Below are positions 8,257 through 14,260 of a stretch of DNA of 17,470 nt, piece after piece. The DNA comes from Paraeggerthella sp964369725 (lineage in GTDB: Bacteria; Actinomycetota; Coriobacteriia; Coriobacteriales; Eggerthellaceae): NCBI GenBank assembly GCA_964369725.1, contig CAYJGC010000035.1:1-17470 (forward strand), written 5' to 3'. Position 1 is the first letter of the stretch; every line of letters begins with the position of its first letter. The translations under genes and the position numbers were made by a program. The notes beneath the pieces are model-generated. The model searched no databases, was not told where the DNA came from, and saw only the letters and a list, made by a program, of their open reading frames with translations.

Positions 8257-8528
8257 GATGACAGATGGAAAACTTGGCTAAAAAATAATTAAAACTCTGA
8301 TTGAATGATGCTTGTGCAGTTTTAGCAAAAATAAAAAACTAAGACAAAAAAATACTATGCAGCTAGACAAGATAATATACCGTCTTCACGAATGCCAATT
8401 TGAATATAATTTAAGAATATGCATTTTTTTGAAAAACTCATTTAAAAGGCAAGAAGAATATAAAAAAGAAAATTGTGCAACTGCATAGTTTTGTACCGAA
8501 AATGTAAAAAACTATTCGTAACTTCGTA
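8257..8528. other. AT-rich gene-free region upstream of the amidinotransferase promoter
   Basis: No gene is supported here. The stretch is clearly richer in A and T than its surroundings, with repeated runs of five to seven A residues that could bend DNA. It holds a 9-bp inverted repeat (ACTATGCAG at 8354-8362 and CTGCATAGT at 8481-8489). It also holds the first half of a cluster of TGCAG words, and an ARG-box-like sequence at 8399-8416. It may be a control region for the gene at 8662, but no known regulator site is certain. Confidence 0.5.
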
Positions 8529-8557
8529 TTGCAGCTGAACAAAAAAGATGTTATAAA
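8529..8557 (+). promoter_or_regulatory. Probable promoter of the amidinotransferase gene
   Basis: An extended -10 element (TG at 8549-8550, then TATAAA at 8552-8557) lies 17 nt after the -35-like TTGCAG (8529-8534). A-rich DNA upstream could act as an UP element. Transcription from about 8564 would give a leader of about 98 nt. The -10 and the spacing are good; the -35 matches in only half its positions. Confidence 0.6.
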
Positions 8558-8573
8558 TACGTCAACGGCAAAT

Positions 8574-8643
8574 CTGATGCAAAGGCGTCAGGCAGGCTGA
8601 AGTATTGCAGTTAGTACCTCATAGTGCAGCACAGGAGTGCTGC
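8574..8643 (+). promoter_or_regulatory. Structured 5' leader with two hairpins
   Basis: Two short hairpins lie in the predicted leader. The first pairs 8574-8580 with 8585-8591 (7 bp, one G-U, loop AAAG). The second pairs GCAGCAC (8626-8632) with GTGCTGC (8637-8643), a perfect 7-bp stem with loop AGGA, ending 3 nt before the ribosome-binding site AAAGGAG (8647-8653). They could stabilise the message or control translation. I do not recognise a known riboswitch: neither loop has the ACGR sequence of guanidine-II hairpins. Confidence 0.45.
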
Positions 8644-8661
8644 GAGAAAGGAGACTGTCTA

Positions 8662-9810
8662 ATGACAAAGATAGTCAGCTCTTGGAACGACTGGGATCCG
8701 TTGAAGCACGTTATCATTGGTCGTTGTGACAATTCAGTTATCGTACCTGAAGAGCCAGCAACCTCAGAAAAGGTGCCTATCGACTCTGCTATGCGCGGTA
8801 TGTGGGGCCTTCGTCCTCTCGACACCGTAGAGGCTGGTAACGCAGCTCTCGAGAACCTTGTTAACGCTTGCGAAGATCGTGGTGTTACTGTTGACCGCCC
8901 AACCCCACTTCAGTGGAACCAGGCTATCGGCACTCCAGACTTCCGCAACGACGCAATGATGACTTGCATGCCTCCTCGTGACATCTTGCTCACCATTGGT
9001 AACGAGATTCTTTCTTCAGCTAATGCATTCCGCTGCCGCTACTTCGAGTACTTGGCTTACTGGCCACTCATGAAGAAATACTTCGACGAGGATCCTGAGT
9101 TCTTGTGGGAGCAAGCTCCACGTCCTCGCTTGACCGACGCTTCTTACAAGCACAACTACTATGACGAGAAGATCTCTCTCGAAGAGCGTCTTATTCGTAC
9201 CGCTAACAAAGACTTCGTTACGACTGAAGTAGAGCCTATGTGGGACGCAGCAGACGTAATGCGTATGGGTAAGGACCTCTTTATCCAGCACGGTCTAACC
9301 ACTAACCGTACCGCTATGGACTGGTTCCAGCGTCGTTACCCTGAACTTCGCGTTCATGCTGTAAACTTCCCAGGCGACCCCTATCCAATCCACATCGACG
9401 CAACCTTCGTTCCATTGCGTCCAGGTTTGATCATCAACAACCCATCTCGTCAGCTTCCTGAAGAGCAGCGCGCAATCTTCGAGGCAAATGACTGGCAAAT
9501 CGTAGACGCAGCTCAGCCTGCACATGACGAGCCACCAGCACTTTGCTACAGCTCTGTATGGCTATCAATGAACTGCTTGGTTCTTGATCCTAAGACTGTT
9601 ATCGTTGAGGCCTCAGAAGTCAATCAGCAAGAGCAGATGGACAAGTTGGGCATGAACGTTGTTCCTGTTTCTCTTCGCGATGCTTATGCATTCGGTGGCG
9701 GTCTTCACTGCTCCACTGCAGACGTTTACCGTGAGGGCGACTGCCTTGATTACTTCCCCAATCGCGTTAAAGATGCAACTTTGGTTCGTCCTGAGATGTG
9801 GAACGACTAA
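8662..9810 (+). CDS. L-arginine amidinotransferase (AGAT/StrB family)
   Basis: The enzyme should transfer the amidino group of arginine to an amine acceptor, giving ornithine and a guanidino product. The 382-residue protein follows human glycine amidinotransferase along its whole length. The catalytic triad is present with the same layout: D195 in WDAAD, H244 in PIHIDATF and C350 in FGGGLHC, matching human D254, H303 and C407 (Asp-His spacing identical, His-Cys differing by two). MPPRDILLTIGNEI (103-116) and KWLSMN-like VWLSMN are also conserved. Two acceptor-contacting residues of the human enzyme, N300 and M302, are Y241 and I243 here, so the acceptor may not be glycine. The ATG at 8662 follows AAAGGAG (8647-8653) at a good distance; a TTG at 8605 is in frame but lacks support. 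Codons are strongly biased to C-ending forms (TTC, AAC, GAC, TAC), unlike hypD upstream, which suggests high expression. It is monocistronic. Confidence 0.9.
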   Translation: MTKIVSSWNDWDPLKHVIIGRCDNSVIVPEEPATSEKVPIDSAMRGMWGLRPLDTVEAGNAALENLVNACEDRGVTVDRPTPLQWNQAIGTPDFRNDAMMTCMPPRDILLTIGNEILSSANAFRCRYFEYLAYWPLMKKYFDEDPEFLWEQAPRPRLTDASYKHNYYDEKISLEERLIRTANKDFVTTEVEPMWDAADVMRMGKDLFIQHGLTTNRTAMDWFQRRYPELRVHAVNFPGDPYPIHIDATFVPLRPGLIINNPSRQLPEEQRAIFEANDWQIVDAAQPAHDEPPALCYSSVWLSMNCLVLDPKTVIVEASEVNQQEQMDKLGMNVVPVSLRDAYAFGGGLHCSTADVYREGDCLDYFPNRVKDATLVRPEMWND

Positions 9811-9859
9811 TATTGCAGCTTGATTAAATCTTATGTTTCTAAAGCATAAGTAAAATATT

Positions 9860-9898
9860 GGGGGATCTGAACAATAAATGCGTCAGGTCCCCCTTTTT
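9860..9898 (+). terminator. Terminator after the amidinotransferase gene
   Basis: An 11-bp stem with one G-U pair (9860-9870 with 9883-9893) carries a 12-nt loop and is followed by five T residues. A smaller hairpin (CTTATG at 9830-9835 with CATAAG at 9845-9850) precedes it. The arrangement makes the amidinotransferase a single-gene transcript. Confidence 0.92.
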
Positions 9899-9932
9899 GT
9901 GCCCTTTTCTCAGCAATTTCATTGATATTTAG

Positions 9933-9963
9933 GATTGAGTAGGCCGCATTTTCTTACTCAATC
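9933..9963. promoter_or_regulatory. Inverted repeat upstream of the EamA transporter
   Basis: GATTGAGTA (9933-9941) is repeated inverted as TACTCAATC (9955-9963) across a 13-nt spacer, about 70 nt before the transporter start. It lacks a T-run. It could be a regulator-binding dyad or a leader hairpin; which is unknown. Confidence 0.4.
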
Positions 9964-10032
9964 TTGTAAGCGAGACAGGTAATAAAGGGGCTAGTAAATG
10001 TGTATTCATGCTACTGGTTTTAAGGAGGACCA

Positions 10033-11175
10033 ATGGCAGAAAATGAGAAAAAAATAACTACAGCGGGAAATGATGGCTCAGAAGGCTATCAGATGAAACT
10101 AGGACTTGGCACTATTGCCATGTTAATTTCAGCGACGGGCATGGGCTTTGTTCCTTTGTTTAGCCGCTGGGCAACCCGTACGGATATCTTCGACGGAGCT
10201 GCGGGACTCAATGCTGGCGACAGTATTGGCGCGCTTATGGCAGTTGGCCGCATGTCAATGGGTATTTTGTTCTTTGTAATTTTAATGTTTGCTACGGGTA
10301 AAGTTGAAGTTTTTAAGAAGCTAAAACTTACTCCAGCTATTGCTTTGGGCGGCTTGATGATTGGTATGTCACTTGCTTGCTACGTAACATCAACACTGCT
10401 TACAAGTATTGCTAACGCCGTTTTGTTTATTTACATTGGCCCTGTTGTTTGCGTAATTTTAGCGCGCATCTTTAGAAAAGAACCAATGTCAACACTTCAA
10501 TGGATCTGCTTGGTTGCAGTATTTATTGGTATGATTTTTGGTAATAACTTGATGGGCTTTGGTATTGGCGGCAACCCAGGTTTCAGCATTGACTTCAGTT
10601 TACAGATGTCAACGCCAGAATTCCCTCAAAAGGGTATTGGTGACCTCTTCGGTCTAGCTTCTGGTGTATTCTACGGTGCTTCTATGTTCTTCAACGGCTA
10701 TCGCAAAGATGCCGACACCACCGCACGTGGCGTTTGGAACTTCATCTTCGCAGCTTTGGGCGCCGGCATTATTACTATCGTACTTAATGCTATGGGTGCA
10801 AACCCTGGTATGGAGAACTGGGCTCTTAACATTGAGTTCACTACCTTCAACTGGATTGGTGCTGTACTTCTCTGGATTGTTTGTGGTCCTATCGCTTTGG
10901 GCTTCTTGCTTGTGGCTGGACGTAACTTGCCTGCGGCAGACTACGGAACTATTGCATACTGGGAAGTTCCCGTTGCAGTTCTCATCGGTCTACTCGTATT
11001 CGGCGAGCCACTGACCATTAACACGATTATCGGTGGTATTCTCATCATTGGCGGCGGTGCAATTCCAGCTGTCAAGGGTATGATTGCTGCTCGCAAGCAG
11101 CGCGAGGCAGACGCCATCGCAGAAAAGCTATCTGCAAATATTGATGAAGAAGAAATGAAAGAGAATCTCAAATAA
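10033..11175 (+). CDS. EamA/DMT-superfamily membrane transporter
   Basis: This is a polytopic inner-membrane transporter of the drug/metabolite superfamily, 380 residues. About ten hydrophobic segments form two EamA repeats. The first ends in FIYIGPVVCVILARIF and the KEPMSTLQW turn (132-157). The second ends in YWEVPVAVLIGLLVFGEPLT (309-328), the family's usual repeat signature. It is longer than typical 280-310-residue members because of a hydrophilic N-terminus of about 22 residues, an extramembrane loop near 171-203, and a charged C-terminal tail (about 353-380). The start is fixed by AAGGAGG (10022-10028). It lies downstream of the amidinotransferase but behind that gene's terminator, so it is transcribed separately or by read-through. 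Like the amidinotransferase, its later half favours C-ending codons. The substrate cannot be read from sequence; family members export amino acids and metabolites, and a guanidino compound or amine is a guess from position. Confidence 0.85.
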   Translation: MAENEKKITTAGNDGSEGYQMKLGLGTIAMLISATGMGFVPLFSRWATRTDIFDGAAGLNAGDSIGALMAVGRMSMGILFFVILMFATGKVEVFKKLKLTPAIALGGLMIGMSLACYVTSTLLTSIANAVLFIYIGPVVCVILARIFRKEPMSTLQWICLVAVFIGMIFGNNLMGFGIGGNPGFSIDFSLQMSTPEFPQKGIGDLFGLASGVFYGASMFFNGYRKDADTTARGVWNFIFAALGAGIITIVLNAMGANPGMENWALNIEFTTFNWIGAVLLWIVCGPIALGFLLVAGRNLPAADYGTIAYWEVPVAVLIGLLVFGEPLTINTIIGGILIIGGGAIPAVKGMIAARKQREADAIAEKLSANIDEEEMKENLK

Positions 11176-11182
11176 AGGTTAT

Positions 11183-11224
11183 CAGATGCGCATTCTCTCA
11201 TAGCATGCGCATCTGCCTTGTTTT
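11183..11224 (+). terminator. Terminator-like hairpin after the EamA gene
   Basis: An 11-bp perfect stem (11183-11193 with 11205-11215) with an 11-nt loop is followed by CCTTGTTTT. The T-run is interrupted, so termination may be partial. It overlaps the start of the next gene's likely promoter. Confidence 0.7.
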
Positions 11225-11229
11225 ATAAT
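11224..11229 (+). promoter_or_regulatory. Candidate -10 element for the 186-residue gene
   Basis: A perfect TATAAT lies 35 nt before the ATG at 11264. No good -35 is seen; the expected position falls within the preceding hairpin. If it is used, the leader is about 28 nt long. Confidence 0.35.
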
Positions 11230-11263
11230 GTAATAGTGGTTTCCAACAGAAAGAGGGTGTGTT

Positions 11264-11824
11264 ATGCAAATGACCAAAGCTTTAACTCATGTACTTGCAC
11301 CTGTTGAGCTCGAACTTGCTATCACTGCAGAAGAATTAAGTGATATTCTTGCTAAAAATGGTGTCCAAGGATTCCGTGCTATGCTTGATATCGCTGAGCG
11401 AACCGAAGACCATGTCCAAATGCTTGAGCTTTCTACACTTATCGATTTCGCGAAAGCCTCTGGAGTAACGGCGCTTACCTATGATGTAACGTATTTTCCC
11501 CATGCTGATAACGAAGAAGTCGACTATCAGCTTAACCAGCTTGCTCATGATCTTGAGATTGACGCTGATGTCATCAGAGATTTATGCGAAGAAGAGATTA
11601 AGGAATATCTCGCACTTGATGCCGAACGTGATGCAACTTTACCTGTTCACACAATTGTTGAAGCCTATATTGGCGGAACAGCATTTGCTTGGTATGGCAC
11701 GCGCGAATATCCACGTCTAAAACGCGTTATACTTCGCAAGCTTGCAAAAGGTGGAGACAGGGCAAAGCGCGCTTTTGTTCGTCGTGCAAGTAAAGCACAG
11801 GTAGAGGCTCATACCTCTTACTAA
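11264..11824 (+). CDS. Protein of unknown function, 186 residues
   Basis: I do not recognise this protein. The reading frame is credible: a ribosome-binding site (GAGGG, 11253-11257) lies 6 nt before the ATG, coding style matches the neighbours, and terminator-like hairpins flank it. The first 130 residues are acidic and look largely helical (for example EELSDILAKNGVQGFRAML). A short aromatic segment follows (AYIGGTAFAWYG, 134-145), and then a strongly basic tail (about 151-179, rich in R and K). There is no signal peptide, clear membrane segment or cysteine motif. The basic tail could contact nucleic acid or membrane phospholipid, but that is speculation. It appears to be a single-gene unit between two transporter genes, so context gives no function. 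A second ATG two codons in (11270) is less well placed. Confidence 0.75.
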   Translation: MQMTKALTHVLAPVELELAITAEELSDILAKNGVQGFRAMLDIAERTEDHVQMLELSTLIDFAKASGVTALTYDVTYFPHADNEEVDYQLNQLAHDLEIDADVIRDLCEEEIKEYLALDAERDATLPVHTIVEAYIGGTAFAWYGTREYPRLKRVILRKLAKGGDRAKRAFVRRASKAQVEAHTSY

Positions 11825-11838
11825 TCTGTGATTTCGCA

Positions 11839-11874
11839 AGACCCGCCTATGCGTTATAGGTGGGTCTCATTTTC
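11839..11874 (+). terminator. Terminator after the 186-residue gene
   Basis: A 12-bp stem with one G-U pair (11839-11850 with 11856-11867) and a 5-nt loop is followed by CATTTTCT. It begins 14 nt after the stop codon. Confidence 0.85.
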
Positions 11875-11932
11875 TAAGCTTATACGAATCGTTCGCGGGG
11901 CAATCGTGCCTCATAGTTATGTTACAAAAGGT

Positions 11933-11960
11933 TTAACATAAGCTTTGCTAAATTTATGGT
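11933..11960 (+). promoter_or_regulatory. Weak candidate promoter for the MFS gene
   Basis: TTAACA (11933-11938) and TATGGT (11955-11960) are 16 nt apart. A transcript from about 11967 would include the whole hairpin at 11979-12022 in its leader. Both elements are imperfect. Confidence 0.25.
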
Positions 11961-11978
11961 AATCTTGATTTAGTTGCT

Positions 11979-12022
11979 TTCCGATGGGTTAAGGGAACCC
12001 ATGGGCTCTTAACCCATCGGAA
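11979..12022 (+). promoter_or_regulatory. Long leader hairpin with an alternative pairing, before the MFS gene
   Basis: A 15-bp perfect inverted repeat (11979-11993 with 12008-12022) encloses 14 nt. The enclosed segment includes AACCCAT (11996-12002), which can instead pair with ATGGGTT of the left arm (11984-11990), so two mutually exclusive hairpins are possible. No T-run follows, and the MFS start codon is 44 nt downstream. It may be an attenuator-like RNA element or a protein-binding dyad; I do not recognise it. Confidence 0.6.
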
Positions 12023-12066
12023 CGTACGATTTCTGTATAAGGCCGTTACGTTCTTAGGGGACTAGT

Positions 12067-13374
12067 ATGAGTTCTGAAGTTAGTAGTGCTGGTAAACAGA
12101 GTACTTTGAGGCAGGTTGCCACCTCATCATTTCTTGGCAACTTTATTGAGTGGTTTGATTACGCCACCTATTCTTATTTCGCAATTGTTATTGCTACCGT
12201 GTTTTTCCCGGGCGAAGACCCTGCAATTGCACTTATGCAAACGTTTGCAGTTTTTGCGCTTTCGTTTCTTCTGCGCCCTCTCGGCGCAATATTTTGGGGG
12301 AGCATGGGTGACAAAAAGGGCAGAAAATGGGCTCTTTCCATGTCTATCTTTTTGATGACAGGCGCAACGTTTCTTATTGGCTGCTTGCCAGGTTATCTCT
12401 CTATCGGAATTGCTGCTCCTATTTTGCTTCTATTGCTTCGTATGATTCAGGGATTTTCTGCATCAGGAGAATATGCAGGCGCAGCAACATTCTTAGCTGA
12501 GTATGCGCCCGCGGACAAGCGAGGTGTGTACTGTTCTCTCGTTCCTGCCTCAACTGCTGTAGGTCTGTTAGTAGGTTCAACATTTGCTACGGTAATGTAT
12601 ACCGTTTTACCTGATGAAGCTGTTGCTTCTTGGGGTTGGAGAATTCCCTTCTTGCTCTCAGGACCATTGGGTCTAATTGCTCACTATATTCGTACGCGTC
12701 TCGAGGATTCGCCTACGTATCAGGCAATGCAGGAAGATGTTGCAAAGACTGACGATTCCAACCATCCTATTCGTGACTTGTTCCGCAACCATCCAAGAGA
12801 GCTTATTGTCTCGTTTGGTGCTTGCGTTTTAAATGCAGTTGGTTTTTATGTTGTTCTTACTTATTTGCCGGTTTATCTGGAAACAGTTGTACATATGGAT
12901 CCTAGTCAGGCGTCACTGATAACGAGCATTAGTCTTATCGTGTATATTGGGTTTATCTTTGCAAGTGGGCATTTGTCGGACAAGTTCGGACGCAAGAAGA
13001 TGCTCATTACAGCGTGTGTGCTATTTATCGTGTTTACCGTTCCGTCGTTCATGTTACTTAATTCTTCTGACTTTGTGATTGTTTTAGCAGTGGAGTTATT
13101 TATGTGCCTTGTTCTCACTATTAACGATGGTACGTTGTCGAGCTACTTGACCGAGACCTTCCCAACAGCGGTTCGCTATTCTGGATTTGCTTTGTCGTTC
13201 AATATGGCCAATGCGCTCTTTGGTGGCTCGGTGTCGTTTATCTCTACATGGCTCATTGCTAGTACGGGAAATGCCCTAGCACCAGCCTGGTATATGGTTG
13301 GCGTTTCTTGCATTGCATTAGTGGCAATGATTTTGTCTCATGAGCATACCGGTAAAGAGCTATCAGAAGTGTAG
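12067..13374 (+). CDS. MFS transporter, metabolite:H+ symporter (ProP-like) family
   Basis: This is a twelve-helix inner-membrane secondary transporter of 435 residues. It shows the hallmarks of the MHS branch: the N-terminal NFIEWFDYATYSYF block (25-38), the family loop motif GSMGDKKGRKWAL (78-90), RMIQGFSASGEYAGA (125-139), and the acidic-basic EYAPADKRG after it. The corresponding loop in the second half reads SGHLSDKFGRKKML. Members couple proton entry to uptake of proline, betaine, citrate, shikimate, dicarboxylates and other small metabolites; the substrate cannot be told from sequence here. AGGGGA (12056-12061) precedes the ATG by 5 nt. The gene has its own terminator. Its leader carries the long hairpin at 11979-12022, and a TetR-type gene follows, so regulated expression is likely. 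Confidence 0.88.
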   Translation: MSSEVSSAGKQSTLRQVATSSFLGNFIEWFDYATYSYFAIVIATVFFPGEDPAIALMQTFAVFALSFLLRPLGAIFWGSMGDKKGRKWALSMSIFLMTGATFLIGCLPGYLSIGIAAPILLLLLRMIQGFSASGEYAGAATFLAEYAPADKRGVYCSLVPASTAVGLLVGSTFATVMYTVLPDEAVASWGWRIPFLLSGPLGLIAHYIRTRLEDSPTYQAMQEDVAKTDDSNHPIRDLFRNHPRELIVSFGACVLNAVGFYVVLTYLPVYLETVVHMDPSQASLITSISLIVYIGFIFASGHLSDKFGRKKMLITACVLFIVFTVPSFMLLNSSDFVIVLAVELFMCLVLTINDGTLSSYLTETFPTAVRYSGFALSFNMANALFGGSVSFISTWLIASTGNALAPAWYMVGVSCIALVAMILSHEHTGKELSEV

Positions 13375-13425
13375 TCTTTCCGCAGGCTTATTATGTGTTA
13401 TTCTTAACAGGCGCAGTGTAAACTT

Positions 13426-13457
13426 AAAGCCGTTCGCGTTAAGCGCGAGCGGCTTTT
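13426..13457 (+). terminator. Terminator between the MFS and tetR-type genes
   Basis: A 13-bp stem with one G-U pair (13426-13438 with 13444-13456) carries the 5-nt loop TTAAG and ends in TTTT. Only 17 nt separate it from the ribosome-binding site of the next gene. That gene is therefore reached by read-through, or its leader contains this hairpin. Confidence 0.88.
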
Positions 13458-13485
13458 GCCTATATACGGTAAGTGAGGAGAATTT

Positions 13486-14070
13486 ATGGCTGCAGCTTCG
13501 CAAACTCCAAAGTCTCTTAAAGCGCAAATAACCCGCACTTCTCTTGTGTTGGCCGCAGCTGCTTTACTGCGGGAAGAAGGCCCTAAGTCTGTTACGTACC
13601 GTAAGGTAGCAAAGCTTGCTGGCGCGGCATCATCCTCGGTAGGCTATTATTTCGACACTCTGGCGGATCTTTTGCATGAAGCTGCACGCTATAACATGCA
13701 GCTTTGGGCAGACCGTGCTGAAAAGGCTGCAAGCTTAGCTGAAAGCTTGTCTCCTGAAGAATGTCGGGATCAGATTGTGGATTTGTTGGTAAGCGCTTGC
13801 TTACCTGATGAGGGGTCTCCTTTATCCAATCATTATGCCCAGTTAATTGCAGCGTCTGTTTCTGATGAGGTAACCAAGGCTTACAGACGCGGACATGGTG
13901 CACTTGAGGGAGCAACGGCGCGCATTTTAAATCATGCACACATTAACATGCCTGCATGTATAGTGGGAGCCTTGATAGACGGATCTGCGGTTATTGCCAT
14001 TTCAGAAGGGTATGACGTCAGGAAATATGCTGCACAAACTTTGGAGAACGTTTTAGAAAAGTATCAATAA
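13486..14070 (+). CDS. TetR-family transcriptional regulator
   Basis: This is a 194-residue one-component regulator with an N-terminal helix-turn-helix. The pattern is typical: LVLAAAALLREEGPKSVTYRKVAKLAG then AASSSVGYYFDTLADLL, with the recognition helix near 45-56 and the YYF signature following. The C-terminal region (about 75-190) is the helical ligand-binding and dimer domain, which is too variable to reveal its ligand. GAGGAG (13475-13480) lies 5 nt before the ATG. It stands between the MFS gene and the gadC-gadB pair, all in the same direction, and might control either or itself. TetR-type control of a gad system is not the well-known arrangement (E. coli uses AraC-type regulators). 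A small molecule carried by the MFS protein is an equally good inducer candidate. Confidence 0.92.
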   Translation: MAAASQTPKSLKAQITRTSLVLAAAALLREEGPKSVTYRKVAKLAGAASSSVGYYFDTLADLLHEAARYNMQLWADRAEKAASLAESLSPEECRDQIVDLLVSACLPDEGSPLSNHYAQLIAASVSDEVTKAYRRGHGALEGATARILNHAHINMPACIVGALIDGSAVIAISEGYDVRKYAAQTLENVLEKYQ

Positions 14071-14127
14071 CCTGCCGCTTTCGTAACCGTATAAAATCAA
14101 ATAACTGTCGTACGTTGACGCTTTATT

Positions 14128-14170
14128 GACGGGAGCATGAGCATTAGGCTTTGTACTCCCGTCGTCTTTC
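14128..14170 (+). terminator. Probable terminator after the tetR-type gene
   Basis: GACGGGAG (14128-14135) pairs with CTCCCGTC (14156-14163) around a 20-nt loop, followed by the pyrimidine-rich GTCTTTC. The loop is long and the T-run broken, so it may be weak. Confidence 0.55.
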
Positions 14171-14189
14171 TCTGCATGATAAAAATTCG

Positions 14190-14234
14190 TTACACACCGA
14201 TGCTGCCCCAGCAGGGAAGTGGTTTCTTGTGTAA
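14190..14234 (+). promoter_or_regulatory. Nested hairpin in the gadC leader
   Basis: TTACACA (14190-14196) can pair with TGTGTAA (14228-14234). Inside, TGCTG (14201-14205) can pair with CAGCA (14209-14213). A possible extended -10 (TG at 14177-14178, TAAAAA at 14180-14185) lies just upstream. The structure ends 14 nt before the gadC ribosome-binding site. No known riboswitch class is recognised. Confidence 0.3.
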
Positions 14235-14260
14235 AAAATTATGCAAACGAAAGGCGTTCT

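Noticed and set aside
8357..8488. A 43-codon plus-strand open frame in the AT-rich region, starting in one arm and ending in the other arm of the 9-bp inverted repeat
   Set aside because: No ribosome-binding site, no recognisable protein character, and it lies upstream of the best promoter; probably chance.
8564..8661. Guanidine riboswitch in the amidinotransferase leader
   Set aside because: Two hairpins are present, but their loops (AAAG and AGGA) lack the ACGR sequence of guanidine-II, and the conserved cores of the other guanidine classes are not visible.
12021..14116. A 9-base word AACGTACGA (12021-12029) that recurs inverted as TCGTACGTT (14108-14116), considered as a shared TetR operator
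   Set aside because: The core is a short palindrome also found in coding sequence, and a chance match between two such intergenic regions is not unlikely.
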